Shown here: piece by piece, positions 22,081-35,473 of the stretch
Layout: each line of letters starts with the position of its first letter
Numbering within the stretch: the stretch's first letter is position 1
Source: Neodiprion pinetum
Lineage: Eukaryota > Arthropoda > Insecta > Hymenoptera > Diprionidae
NCBI RefSeq assembly: GCF_021155775.2
Contig: NC_060236.1
Location: 17,162,519 to 17,226,518 of the forward strand
Length of the DNA stretch: 64,000 nt
Direction of reading: 5' to 3'
Made by a program: the position numbers and the translations under genes
Notes under the pieces: generated by a model
What the model was told of the DNA's origin: nothing
The model's input: only the letters and a program-made list of their open reading frames with translations
The model's database searches: none

Positions 22081-25000
22081 GTTTGCGATCGGCGCGTATC
22101 TTTGCGCTCGCTGGAAAGAACCGCCACGTAATATGTAATTACGGAAGTATACGTGCAGCGGTCGTGGACCCTTCGAGATTGCCGCGAGGAGCTGGGCCCG
22201 AATGACCGCGGTGGGACTCGTGGGCCTTGACCTTGGCCGCGCCCTGTTGCCACGTGTCACGTACCGCGGTCACGTGAGACTCGCAGCTGATTCACGAGGT
22301 GATCGATACCTGCAATACTCACCGGGATTGCATGAGAAATTTTTCAAAAACCGCAAGATATGTAAAACAGCCGACCATCTTGTGATTTTAGGGAGTGAAA
22401 ATAATGGCGTGCAGATCTGCGGCAGAGTTCAAGGGTAGAAACTACGGACACTGATTGCGAGTCAGAAGTACCGGACCAGAATTCCAGCGCTAAAAAATAG
22501 CGCTAAAAAGGTTGATAAGTCACGAAACGATAGTTTTTTGATAATTTAATTATAGAATAGTGGAATATTGAGCATCGGTCGTAACTTATAGATACGGAAG
22601 CTGTGGTGGTTTCCGTTGAATAGGAAGGAAAGAGATACTGAAATTACAAATGGGAGCCTAAGGTTGTCGACTTTTCGTTGAAAATTATTTTAAGATTCTA
22701 AACAATTTAGCAATTTCGTTCGATTTAATTTTGCGACAGCTCATTTTATTCAGATAACCATTCTCTGCCATCCCACCAATTGCCAGTTGTCTACTTTCTT
22801 CATCACGATATCGCAGTTCAATATTCAGTTTCTCAAGATTGCACCGACATTCATTTCGATCAACAAATGCCGATACCGAATTGGCTATGAGAAAAAGAAA
22901 AAAAATGCCTTTCGGTAGTGTATAAAACAAAAAACCAATTTCATCGACAAAATAAGCCATCTTGGAGTGAAATTGAACGATCCTTAATGATCTTCTGACC
23001 ATTTTTAAACGGCTTCAAAGTAACTATCAAAGTATTATTTTATTGTCTTTCTTACATTTTTGGAAGAATAATTGTATCTCAGGAATGTATTAATTGGATA
23101 ATAGTATACTCAATGTGTGACAATCTCCTTCACCAAATTAAGTAACGTATTGATTTTCAACTCACCAACCTCGGTAAACGGTATAAAAATGTGCAGTCAT
23201 CATTTGATTGGTTTGTAATAAGAACAAGTCCGAGGTTCCTCAGCGATGCTTCTTCTAATTTGCAATGGGAGATTGAATGCTGTTCAGTGTTACACAGCTA
23301 ATTAGATGGTATTAGATACTATTTGAAGTTAACCAATACCCTCAACATTGACAATTAGTCTAATTGTCAATACTAGTGATTAAAGTCGACCAAATTACTG
23401 CATCCTTTATTTCGGGGTTAATTACCAACGCCCAGACTCAACTGTCGAAAGTGAGTCATCTCTGAAGTGACGAATAACGTGAGATGATGGTGAGAGTTTC
23501 GTTTCAGCGTTCCAGCCAAGTTCACTCAACGAATCTGTAACGTTTCTTGCATCGGAGACAGATTTTGTCGAAAAAGATTTTGAAACACCTCGAAACACTT
23601 TTCGATTTGATTCGAGACATATTTCCTAGTACTTACACAACTTTCACGCCTGTGTTGTGGTAGGTGATTTCCGAAGCTTAGTTCACAATTACTGATATTA
23701 ATTTATCGTCTGGAACAAAGCGTGATGCGATGCTGGGAATGTGCCCAGCCAATGTTGGCAATATAAACGCGCAGCTTGAGGCGAGTTATCGCTTACCGGA
23801 GGATAGTATAACGCATGTGTAATAGAATGACTAATTGCCCCGTTTCCTGCTCGTATTTCATTTCGTTTCGGGTTAATCATTGAGCCCAAGGCTGCAGCAG
23901 CAGCAGCAGAAGCGCTGGCAAACAAACAACACTCCAACAACTGTACGGTCTTTATCACTGTGGTAACTCGCGGAGGAAACACTGCAGATTTGAATGTACC
24001 TACACATGAATAATTGCGTGACCCGGAGATAAAAAACTCAATTTTCGTTATTTCCATTCATCAAAACGGATCTGTACAAAGTAATTGGACGGGTCTTTCA
24101 ATTACACAGCCACACCAAAACAGGTTGTCCCGTCCAACACACTAGGCCACCATAGAGTTCAAAATTCTGGCACTGGATTTGGATTCATTATGTCAAAAAT
24201 TTATAGACTTGGGATCGAATTACCTTGTTTTGATCTTCCTGCGATGTTAATATCTTGCAATAGCTACTAAGATGCAAAAATGCAGCAAGTTTCCGAATTT
24301 TAGCTTCTACTGTTGCTGAGGAGAAAGACGTGGATAAATTTTTTGCCTTTAACTTGAAAAAGTACGATTTTTCCGACCATTGAATTCGTTTCAGTCTGAA
24401 CCATCAGTAACCGTTAGTGCATTTTTTTATACAAAAAACAATCGTACCCAACTTTTGCCTCAAAATTTTTAATTTTATTTCCAAGTTTGCAGTTTTTGTT
24501 TTGCATAAGAATCTCATTTTTTTTTGTCATATTTGAAGTGGCATTACGGAAGCAGCTAAAATTAATTTTGGAAATCATACGTTCTGTTTCTAGTTTTTTA
24601 TTTTTTGTTTTTTTTTCTGTATTAAAGGAATATTATTATTTCGTTGACATTTGTGCCAAAATATAGTTCTACAAATGTGAATAGGATCAAGCTCTTTTGG
24701 AATAAATGGAAATAAAACGGACATATGTTGAGGAGATAGAAAAACATTGTTTTGCTCGCTAAAATCAATTGTAACTCCTACCACGATCCTATACTTCAAG
24801 CACTATAAAAAAATCACTAACTATCCCACGTGAAAAAACCTGCAAGCTTCTAAATAAAAGTGTGAAATTTGAAACAGAAGTTGGAAAATATAATTTAAAA
24901 AAGGCTAGGCTGGAAAAACAACGGGATTTCATACGGTTTCAGAAGATCTGGTCCAAAACGGATTCCATGGTTGGAAGAATCAGACTTTTCTGCGTAAAAA

Positions 25001-25607
25001 TGATTTTGAATCGTGTTTTTTAGGCGATAAGGACAATACTAAAAATTTTAATGCGGAAATCGTTATATTCAATGTTGAAAAACTTATGAATGTGTCTTTA
25101 CTAGAATGTAAGAGCTGAAGATCAAAAGCTTGAAGGAGTTTCGCATTTCAGCGCTTGCTACAAGACATAAATATCGCAGAAAAATCAAACTTTCGGTACC
25201 GGATCGCTCAAAGATATTATAATCGGTGAATCTGCTTAATCGCATGCATTTCAAATAACTTTCTTTTTTTTTTTCTTCCAACCATTTCGCATTTCGGTAA
25301 ACTTGTACCTAACTGTAGGTAGTTGATAACAGCAGGATCAAGAAGAAGTTGGAAGAACATAACGGTCGAGATTGCAGGAGTAAAATGCTTGGGAAGAAGA
25401 CTGCGATGTCCATGGATTAGCTCAGCGCGCTTCGCGGTAACTTTTTGCAAAATGCAAATGTCAAATGTGAACGGCAGGCTGGTTCTTAGCCACGCGAAAA
25501 CACTCGGCTGATTTCGACCTTTTCGCCTCTGATTCTTTAAAAATAACGCTTGCACTTAATCTCGTCGGGTGTAGAGGAAAAAAAAAAGGGGAAAAAAAAG
25601 GAGAGGC
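22081..25607. other. Noncoding stretch
   Basis: 22090-22300 is CpG-rich without a supported gene. The minus-strand frame at 23698-24057 includes a short alanine run encoded by CAG/CTG-type repeats (AAAAAA) and a CCG|GTAAGC donor at about 23798, but no acceptor or recognisable domain. The rest is AT-rich with no repeats I can name. Confidence 0.4.
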
Positions 25608-25677
25608 ATGAGCAACATCACCGGCGTCGGGAGTAAAGTGGATGGCGGAGAGACAGGAGCGAGACGAGGCGCGAACG
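25608..25677 (+). CDS. Candidate first coding exon
   Basis: After a purine-rich leader (GGAGAGGC), an ATG opens 23 codons, MSNITGVGSKVDGGETGARR then GAN, ending AACG|GTGAGT, a good donor, in phase 1. Codons are GC-rich at third positions, unlike the flanks. Just after it, on the minus strand, AGCG|GTAAGTAT near 25743 is a second donor-like site. No downstream partner exon could be assigned. Unknown function. Confidence 0.25.
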
Positions 25678-25683
25678 GTGAGT

Positions 25684-26442
25684 GCTAAAATAATATTATT
25701 AAACCCTCCTCCGCAACGGATCGATCTATCCTTATACTTACCGCTGTGCTTTGCTCCTTGCCAGAGTATATATGCATGAAGTAATATGAACGATTTTTAT
25801 TAAAATTCTACACGTGTCGTAAAGAATGTTGAGTTCCCCGCTAAACCTCTATTATTTTTTTTTTTCATACCTTCGCAATTGCTGCAGATGGGTTTGTAAG
25901 GTCATTTTCAAAACGTCCCATTTTCGAACGGTTCGCTTGCAGCTAGGCAGGAAAAGTTAAGGACACGAAAACCCGTGGAACAAAGTTGAGTCAGATATTG
26001 GCACGGAGTTATTTAGTACAAGACTTCACCGCACTGAGCGCGATTGATGTCTGAACCTCTTTGAAAACACAAAATGACGTTGTAAAAATGTTAATACATC
26101 AACCAAAGGTGCCGGCTTATCAGTCCATTGATATTCGGGTTTTTCTGCCACTGCGACAGAGGTGACGAACGATTCAATGTAGGCTGGAATTATTTTTTTA
26201 TGTCGGGTAATATAGTTAATTATATTCAAGATTCACAAGAATGTCTTGTTTTATACCACGTTGGAAGCCAGGCACGTGGCTGAAAAATGGAGAAAAGAGT
26301 ACAGCTGAGTACAGAGTGAAAGAGGTGTTTGATACTGATCAGGGAGCAAGAGTACTGATTTAACAACAACAACTCGACCAGCCATTTTTTCAGCGATTAG
26401 CTGTCACTTAAACTCGATAATAATAATACTTCAGAGGAACAA
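25684..26442. other. Noncoding stretch
   Basis: AT-rich DNA with no supported gene or repeat. Confidence 0.4.
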
Positions 26443-26444
26443 TA

Positions 26445-27387
26445 CAGTGGGTCTAGGAACAGTGTGGCAGACGCCATATTGAGGAAAAATAAACCGCGAA
26501 ATTCTAAACTGAGAATTATCACTTTTGGTGGTTTCACACGATGCGGAATTCGTACGTTACATTACTAATAGCACATCGCTGCTTCGATGAAAAATGAACA
26601 TTATAAAATCAAATTAAAGTAATAATAAAAAGCGTGCAGCAATGATTTTTAAACGTGTATCCACTTACACATTCAATTATCGCCCTAGGCTTTACGCTCC
26701 GGCGGAATGAATTCCGTACCATATGAAACCATCTTTACGCGAATGTTTCTTGATAAACTTTTTTAAAATTAATCGAGAGCCTTACTTTTATCCACTCACG
26801 TGTAAAATTTTACTAAATACATAATAAATATTTAATAATAGGTATACGTATTGTGAATTTTATTGCAACATTCCAAGAGACTATGTAGAGTAAACTGTAG
26901 ATAAATGTATAGAAATCAAGATTTGTGCTTGATACATATATGTAAAAGTAGATCAAAAGTTAATAATACATGAATATAAAAACATCAAGAAACAATAAAA
27001 ATTCACGTACATTGTAGAAAAATGTATAGAAATAAAGTCGTGTAAAATGATGATAAAAAATGTTAACTATAAATATACGATTATTTACATTCATAAAAAC
27101 TTGTTTTTGTATAAATCTCAATTATAAAGAATATTGCAAAATAGTCGATACAGTGACATTGAATAAATGTTGATCAGAAATAAATTAATTTAAAAAGAAA
27201 TACTAGAAAAAACTAAGTTTTCTTCTGCGAGTTTCCGAGTGAGTTTCAAGTATCACAACCTGAACCGTTCTGAAGCTGGCATGTAAGTTGTCTAATATTT
27301 CGAAATTCGCGGGATCGTTTTCCTAAAAATGGCGAAGCCAATCAGTACGCGGTACGCGTTTGGGCCACACTGTTCCTAGACCCACTG
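26445..27387. mobile_element. TA-flanked DNA transposon, non-autonomous (943 bp)
   Basis: The termini are perfect inverted repeats of 24 bp beginning CAGTGGGTCTAGGAACAGTG. TA lies immediately outside both ends (26443-26444 and 27388-27389). TA duplication and a CAGTG start fit the Tc1/mariner/pogo group (inference). The interior is AT-rich, with short internal repeats (AAATGTATAGAAAT at about 26904 and 27018) and no transposase frame. Perfect ends suggest relatively recent activity. Confidence 0.85.
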
Positions 27388-27389
27388 TA

Positions 27390-28522
27390 AGGATCGAACA
27401 TCAAGTGCGCTCGGTGCGGTGGAGCCTTGTACTAAGTGACTCTCTGCCAGTATCTGGCCCACTTTTTACTGGTAGGCAGGTTTGAATTTCGTCTCCTCTC
27501 CTCTTCCTCCCTGTTTGCAGCTATGAGCGATGAAAACAAACGCCGGATACGTACGTGGAAAGCCGTTATTGGAATTGTTTAGCCCTCCGTGTGAGGATTC
27601 AGGGTAGTGTGAGTGCCTGGATTACGAAGAGGCCAGTATATATTAGAATCTATGTATTTCCCTAATAGTGTAGCATATAAGCTACTTGTTAACGCTTGGA
27701 TCCGTTTGTTCACTTTACCGTCGGTGGAACCATATTTGTTTACAAAATTGCACGATCGGGCAAAATGAGAAGCTTTGGAGAAGGGTAAAATGGGAATATC
27801 CGCCCACGTATATTTCATCAATGCTGTAAGCGAACCAAGTCAGGTTATTGAGCCAAAATAGATTATTCGTTGATTTCAGGTGACTAATAATTGCAAAAAG
27901 AAGTCGAACCAGCAGTTTGTTCCAGTGTTGATGATGCTAGCACAGACTATGTTTATGACTATTGTGATCAATAATAGATAGCGTTTTTGCAACTTTTACT
28001 CAACTTCAAGTGTAACTTTCGTTTGTGCAATAATTTCATTCCAACTGTAAACAGACAGCTGTTTTGATCACTTCCCTATGGTCTCTATTTTACCCGCACG
28101 TTTGGGAAAAATTGGGATTTCTGCATTGAACGGTAAAATGATTCTTTTTTTTTTTTGGTACATTGATAAAACATTTGAAATTGTCCTGTTGATGGTAGTC
28201 AAATAAAGGTCCTCGGATAACGGACGTGAGTGGACTACATACATCCGATTCATTGAAATAGCCAAATTGTATCGATTCTCCCACCAACATCTCCACTTTA
28301 CCCGAATCTCCCCTACTTATGCAACGCGATTTCTCAAACCGTTCACTTTGTGGATTTCCTTTTAAATGATATATGCAAGTTTCCTTTAGATTTATGACTC
28401 ACATTTCCTTCACTTCCGGACAAATAATCGAGGCACCTTTTATTTTTCATTTGTGAAAAAGTGAAAGCAGGTATAGCAGGATGAAAAAGATACTGCGTGA
28501 CGTCATCCGTGCTAAAATATTT
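27390..28522. other. Noncoding stretch
   Basis: No supported feature. The short minus-strand frames at 27579-27821 and 28068-28296 are unremarkable. Confidence 0.4.
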
Positions 28523-28526
28523 CTAT

Positions 28527-29150
28527 GGGGCATTCCACGCCAACTCAGTAAACGTTTGATCATGCCATTTTTTTAAATTCACCAAGGATTTTTCCTACGT
28601 GAGTACGACCCCTGAAAAGCTTCCAACACAATTTGAAATTTTTTTCTTCAAATACTCGTCCATACCGTATGGTTTTTTAAACCCATCTCAAAAACACCCA
28701 AATTGATTTTTATAGAACTAGTAAAAAAACATTTCGTTTCCGAAGTGAAACATTTTCACGCGAAATTCAGAGTGGGATCTGGTTTTTTTATATTTTTTTT
28801 TTCAAATCGTTCATTATGTTTTTTAATCGCTTTTTTTAAAATATTTTCATACCTTTTTAAAATTTGTAAAAAGTAGAAAATATTAGAGAAAAAATAGAAA
28901 AATACGAGGTCCCATTCAGAATCTTGCGTGAAAATGTTTCAGTTTGGAAACCAAATGTTTTTGTTTCATCAAAATCAATATGGGTGCTTTTGGGACGGGT
29001 TTAAAAAATCATAGGAAAAAAACGAGTGATTAAAAATATTTGAACATTTTTTTGGAAAGTTTTCAGGGTTCGTACTAACGTAGGAAAAATCTTTCGTAAA
29101 TTTGAAAAATGTCATGGTCAACGGTTCACTAATTTACCGTGGAATACCCC
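28527..29150. mobile_element. Long fold-back element (624 bp)
   Basis: Two arms of about 260 bp are imperfect inverted copies. The left arm begins GGGGCATTCCACG and the reverse complement of the right begins GGGGTATTCCACG. Shared blocks include ATTTTTCCTACGT, AGTACGA, TTTTTTAAACCC, CATTTTCACGC and TTGATTTT. CTAT lies outside both ends (28523-28526, 29151-29154), i.e. a 4-bp duplication, or TA if the ends extend by one or two bases. The spacer of about 80 bp is T/A-rich. No coding capacity. Confidence 0.85.
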
Positions 29151-29615
29151 CTATACATACCAAAAACAGAAAAATTTTACTGTATACAACTTTTGTAGCT
29201 ATCGTTTGTAACGGAAATGTAAAAATATGATCTAATTGTTTCTAAATACTCTAAATTTCAAAAACTAACAGATATGTCGAAACATACGGTTTTTCATTCT
29301 CCTAAATCTTGTGGTTCTTCTTTTGCATACGTTTACCAGAAATTGTTCATAGGAAGTTCAAAATCCATCTTATTGGAGAGTGGGAGGATTTTTATAAAAA
29401 TACTTTCTATAGGATTTGTTGGTTTTCTACGATTGCATATGAACTCATGATAATTTCTTGAAGAATCCATTACGAACTTTCGAAAACCAACGTTGATCGA
29501 ACCATTTTGCCAAGTTTTGCAGGGAAAAACATTCTATAACGAGAAACCAAAATACTAGTTTAAACTGATATAATTGAACGAGTATTACATTCCTTACGTT
29601 CTACTCGTTTACTTC

Positions 29616-30007
29616 CATTGAGAGAAATTTTTAGTTCCGGTTACCGCTCAGTCCTTAACTATTATCATTTTTTACCACAACCGAAAAATATAGATCTGGG
29701 TACAAAATAAAAATTAATTTTGTAACTGTTACCAAAAAGTCTAGTATCCGTTACTATTCTTTCTCATTATTATCACTGTTATTATATTTTCTTGTAACTG
29801 TTGCGAAAATTTAATGCTTGTGCAATAATAAATTGATGTTAGGGCCTTATTTAACTAAAAAAGTACAGTAAACCGAACAAACTGATTTTGCATTGCAATT
29901 ACCAAAAAAGCATCGACAATAACGCAACAATATTCAAACAGTTTTCTTAACAATACATGTTTTACTAAATTTTCTATTTACTGTAACAAATGAAATTTTT
30001 CTCTGTG
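29616..30007 (+). mobile_element. CACTG MITE family, copy C (392 bp)
   Basis: Begins CATTGAGAGAAATTTTTAG (one change from CACTGAG) and ends GAAATTTTTCTCTGTG. TC flanks both sides. About 35 bp shorter than copies A and B because of an internal deletion in the right half. Confidence 0.85.
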
Positions 30008-32920
30008 TCCAGTAAAATATCGATACACGAGTCTTTGATTATATTTTTTCTTTAGTTTTGAAAGTACGAGTATTTCTACAATTAATGCTGACTGAATAAG
30101 GATGATTTTTATATATCATGAATTGTGAAATATTTTTTTTCACGCCTAGACATGAAATGAAATTGACCAATTTTGTTTATGCTTCGGATTGCAAAGTACA
30201 GGAACAAGAAGCTGCACTGTTTCACTAAGGGAGATAAGTAGAAATATTTTTATGAATAAATACATACCGATCTGTTTCTCAAATTCTATTTAATCGTCAA
30301 CGACCATTGTCACGTATATTTTTCCAATCCAATGAACGACTACCAGAAGTTTTAAAACATCTGTAATCGTCACTTTGCTTTATCCTGCCCATAAAAATCG
30401 TTTCATAATAATTAACAACGTGTCAAAATAGCCACAACTCATGACTCATAAATTATAATTATATCCTCACAGATATTCAATTTACGAATCATCATTTCGA
30501 GCAACAGCATTCACAATGTAGAGAAGAGGTGGAAGCAAAAAATGACAGAGGTTGAATCGCCCGCAGTTTCGAGAGTGGCTCCTTTGACGGATAAACTTCA
30601 GTGTCCTCTTAATAAACCGAGCTGAGCGTATAAGAAGATAATAAGAATAACGCGAGTGCAGCGGCCCGTCAAGCCCCATTTAATACCGCACCGTGTGGCA
30701 TCGTGATGGTTGCATTGCCCGTGCCATTGTCCTCGACATTACGGCCAATTGACCAGAAATTTTTACGTCAAATAAATAAGGGTAAATCTACAGCGGTTGC
30801 CTGGGTTAATGACCGGCATGATCCGGGGGCGAGGAAAGGGGGCGACTTCAAAAAGTGTACGTACAACTCGTGCTCTTCCTTTTTTCCGTACCACCAATGC
30901 TTTCTTATCTATCCATCAATCTCCGCAGCTCTTAACGCCTCTGCGGTAGCGATGGAATCCGGGCACCTTTGGTGCATCGGTGTTGGGTAATCCTTAGGCT
31001 CATTTTTGAGAATAAACAGTAGCGGATCTTAAAGAATTGTTTCTTGACCTCTGTTACGATGAATTGGGGGATTTTCTTGGATATTAAGTGAGACGGAACA
31101 ATTGACTTGCTAACTTTTGGCACGAGTGGGGGACCTCCTCAGAACGAATGTTATTTATTTAACAAAGAAATTGCCGAAAGAGAGCATAGTAAATATGCAA
31201 TGCATCAAATTAATGATAACCTTAACTAAACTAAGTACGAGAGAAGGAGATATTAGAGACCATGCTTTAAATGTAACCTCAAATTTTTACCTGGTTACGA
31301 CGTGTATAGAATTTTTAATTTTCAAAGACGGACGAACGAAGAACAAAAAGAAAAAGAAGGAGGATGAATCAACCGACCATTATCAAATCAGGTAGGGAAA
31401 TTCTAAGCTCCCAGCTTCCCATAGCACAGTTGAATTTGTTAATGAGAACTTTTATAAATTTGAAAAACACGATAGTTGTGCCTAGATCATGACACGTTTA
31501 AAGGGGAAGAGAACGTTGACAAAATGGTGGCGCTAAGCACGAATTTAATTTTCAAGAGAGCGTGCAATCGGAGAGAAATTTTGTCATACAGTTAGATGAT
31601 AATTAGACTGAATCAGCTCGGTCGGTAAGTTATCACGGGAGTAATTGACGTAACGCCGAGGCATAAATCATCAGCTTAAATGTTAAACATCAGGTAGCGA
31701 ATCTTGGATCGTTTTCAGAATCTCTTCCGGAATTGTTTGATTGATTTGTGATCGTTGAAACGTAGCGAATTGAGAGGAAACCCGCCGGTCAAATTAGTCT
31801 CACCGATCACTTTTCGTTACACGGGCGTCAACGAGACTCTGTTCATAGATGCTAGATCATGATATGCGTGTGTGTGTGTAGATATACGAGTCCAAAGCCT
31901 GTTGGCCACTGCCCTTAATTGATGGATGATAATCGTTTCTGTAACCCTGCTCATTGATATTAACTAACTACATACAAAGTCAAGAAGTTTGTTGTTTGTG
32001 AACTCTGAATACTGACATGACAACTCCGAAATTTTACCATTTTCAGAAGGTCCGCAGAAATATTCGTATTCATTTACGACCCCAAACGATGTCGCAGAAC
32101 TTTTCTCAACAAGAAAAGGAAAGTCCAAAATGTTTCTCTTATTCATCTTATCAGTATTGTGTATGAAAAAAAAGGTAAAAAAGTGCCGTAATTATTTTTC
32201 TTCGATTTTCACGTAACAAAATTGTGCACCATATGTTTTTCATTCAAATCAAAATAAACAAAAACACAAGCATGGAGATAGAGGTCGACATATATTGCAG
32301 CAAGATACTTGACATGCGAAAGTTCATTTTGATTAGTCTATTAATTTCATAATAAAGTTTTCGATTGATTTTTTTTTATAAGGTACCACTTTTACAAACA
32401 TGCTTAAATAATGCATTATTGTAATTTTCAGGTTATGAACCTTTTTTTACGGTGAAGTGAATAAGAAAAAAAAATAAATAAAAACAGGATCGCAATAGAA
32501 AATTCTCTAATAGCGTGTAATTTCTCCAGTTCTGAATATTCTCACAAATCCTTTGCCCGATTTTTTTTCTTTAGGTAAACTTTCTGAGCTGATGAAGTTT
32601 CCGAGAAATTACTTACTGTGAGGGACAGTTGTCTCGGGCAACGCCGATATATAAACACAGAAAATTAATTAGCGCACGAAAATATGCCGTTCCGCTTTAT
32701 TGTTTTAATGCGTAATTCCGCATCATCCGGGGGAACTGACGGAAGGTAGTCAATTAATCCTACAAGGCGTCAACTAATCATCCCACGGGACGGCAAGCTT
32801 CGTTTCGCGTCACGATTCCAACTGGCTGGGTTCCAAATCCCCGGACGGACAAAGTTTGTTTTGCTCAATGATATCCAAATGACGATGGGAATAGCAAAAC
32901 AAGCTTACTTCGGGTTATTA
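30008..32920. other. Noncoding stretch
   Basis: No gene is recognised. Candidate donors with short open frames upstream (e.g. CAG|GTAGGG at about 31392 after a lysine-rich frame) lack convincing acceptors. The 30703-30990 frame has no domain. Confidence 0.4.
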
Positions 32921-32924
32921 TTAA

Positions 32925-33629
32925 CCCTTCAGGACATGGGTTATGAGATTTTCTCTCATGCTCAACGTAGATCTCAAATATCTTTTAAAATTCAAATGGA
33001 AAGACTACTTGAAAATTTTTGTATCTTCCTATAATTTAGTTTTCTAGATACACATTCACTAAAAACTGTTTTTTTTTAAATCAAAATTGCGAAAAAAATA
33101 ATTTTTTGGAGAACATGAGATTTTTTCTCATGGCCAGAGTATTAAAGGGTGAGAGATTTTAGCTTTCATTTCTTTTCGGCCTAGTTCGGGTCGTTCCGTA
33201 GTATGCGTCCGCCATACTTGTTTACATGATACATATACCTAAAGAATAATTGTGCAATGTTGTGCTGTGTTATCTGCTTTCAAAAATGTAAAATTTATAA
33301 TTTAATTGTTGATATTCATTAAATGAATATTATTAAAAGGTGTTAAATAAACGTAAGTCAATATTTTTGTTTTATATATAACCTTGACAAATACATTTTA
33401 TGAGTACTTAGATCTAAGTTATTTTGCATTGTGAATATTTAATTGACATTACTTTAATAATAAATTTGAGCAATTATTTTACCTTAAAAAACATTGAAAA
33501 TTATAAATAAATGATATTTTCTTAAGAAAGCTGTATTTAAAACATACTGAGCGCATGCGCAGAAGCCATGAGATTTTTTCTCATGGCCAGAGTAAATAAT
33601 GGCAGTCAAAACACCCATGTCCTGAAGGG
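32925..33629. mobile_element. piggyBac-like non-autonomous element (705 bp)
   Basis: TTAA at 32921-32924 and 33630-33633 flanks inverted 17-bp ends CCCTTCAGGACATGGGT. TTAA with CCCTT-starting ends is the piggyBac pattern. Inside, the self-complementary motif CATGAGATTTTTTCTCATG recurs at about 33114 and 33568, with a variant near the left end, each followed by a CCAGAGTA or related block. The interior is AT-rich without a transposase frame. The right end contains GCGCATGCGCA. Confidence 0.8.
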
Positions 33630-33633
33630 TTAA

Positions 33634-35334
33634 CGTCAATTTGTAAGAAATTCTTCACATCGCCCCTCTTCGCATGTACTTCACTGCACTTTGCAGGACA
33701 AATTCCATGCGCAGCAATTATCGTTCTACTCACGGTATAAAGTAAAGGAAATTTTGGAAGGTTGGTTTGAGGAGATTGGTTTGGCAAGAAACGATATTTT
33801 CTTTCAAATTCATAGTCATATTGAGTATTGATCAAATTATTTAATTCACAAGCTGCGAGTTAGATCTCTTTAATAATGCAGAAACAAAAAATACTGGAAT
33901 AAGAAACAAAACCTTGGATAGAGATATTTCACTTTTGATCTCTTCAAAATGGTTGAAGATTTTACTTTACCATATGGCTCATTTTATTCGAACGACTATG
34001 TTTTCTCCAAAGCCATTGAAGCGTTTTTCTATGTTGTCATCGTTAAATATTCAATTTTACGATATTAAACTGATATTTATTACGATTAATACATTGCACT
34101 ATTGAATTGACTGTTGAAAAAGATCTGTTGCGGTGACTTCCATTCTCTAAATCAAACTACCTTGAAATCAGTTCCTCGATTTGAAAAAATATTCTTTTTA
34201 TCGAAACGAGTGCTAGTGATTATTTTTCCATATTCACGCCTTTGTTCGATCTCGAGTTATGAATTTTTTTAGAATACCGTATCTCTGAGCTTTTCAAACG
34301 AACGTAACGTATCTTTCGAGTAAAATGAAACAGTGACAAAAGTAATTGGGTAAAATATTCTTCTCATGACTTTGACGAAAAATATTGAAAATAATTAGCA
34401 TTTTATGGATAATGTGATTTCATACTTTACCAACTCTCTCTTTGAAATATTGACTATCGTTTGATATACTTATAATTAATAAGTGTTTATTTAATGTATG
34501 AGAAAAGTATAATTATATTCAACAAGATCGTGAGGAAGCCGTATAGTGCTCATCATGCGAGTTAAATCATCGGTTCAATTTTTCCCACCACGTTCTCATT
34601 AAATAAGAGATTCATTTCACCATATTTACAATTGACTGAATTATACTCTGTAGAACTAACAAACGCTATTTCTCGTTTATCATTACTATGAAAATAAAAA
34701 TTTTTCAATCAAAAAGTTTTTGTTTTTACCAGTTCAAACTATATAAATAGTCAGTGTGCTAGAAATATGCGACCCAAATAAGCTGTACCAAGAAACATAT
34801 AATTATGCCGAATGAACACGATTCACTCAATCTTCACTGCATTATCTGCATATATTAATCATTTACTCTTTGTCATTTCCGATAATTTTGAAATACTAAA
34901 TCTTGAGAATATGTAAGTACGTGAAATTCGATTTTTGTACAATTCATCAAGCCATAAATTTGACAGATATTTTCAAACATCAATTATACAAAAATTGTTT
35001 TGAAATTATCACGTACTGAGAATGATTAGGTTTTTAGTATATTCCTCACGACTCTCTGAGAAACTATAAACGAATGTGATGGTAACAGAATGTATGTTGA
35101 ATCAAAACAAATTCCTGATTTTTCAGTGCCCACAAAATGTTCAAAAGTACTTTCTACACAGTTTATTTCAGACAATCCTAAACAAATTACTTTCAACTTG
35201 TATCGGTTAACCGCAGAATCTCACATGTTTATTATCATTATTATCATTCTCCGAACCCGAAAATACGAACTTGATCTGCATCGATGTAACGTGTGAATTG
35301 TGATGAAATCTTCAACTGTTCCTTTTCCTTTCAG
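33634..35334. other. AT-rich noncoding stretch
   Basis: No supported feature. Confidence 0.4.
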
Positions 35335-35473
35335 CGTGAAACGTGATAATTGCCTTGGTCTCTGCTTCCGAGATTTTCCCGCATCTGGTAGTCGAAGCTA
35401 TACTTCACTCTTGATGAGTGTACTTGAAGCTCTGTCGCAGCATGTCTCTGGACGATTTGACGTTCCTCTCTGA
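35335..35473 (+). CDS. Weak candidate terminal exon
   Basis: AACTGTTCCTTTTCCTTTCAG, an excellent acceptor, precedes a frame from 35336 open for 45 codons to TGA at 35471: VKRDNCLGLCFRDFPASGSR then SYTSLLMSVLEALSQHVSGR and FDVPL. The phase would be 1. The antisense strand also has a 62-codon frame (35331-35519). No partner exon or homolog is recognised. Confidence 0.2.

Noticed and set aside
21347..22131. Asn/Asp-rich 160-residue ORF and several overlapping long frames
   Set aside because: All arise from A/C-rich cryptic repeats, which are open in multiple frames and both strands.
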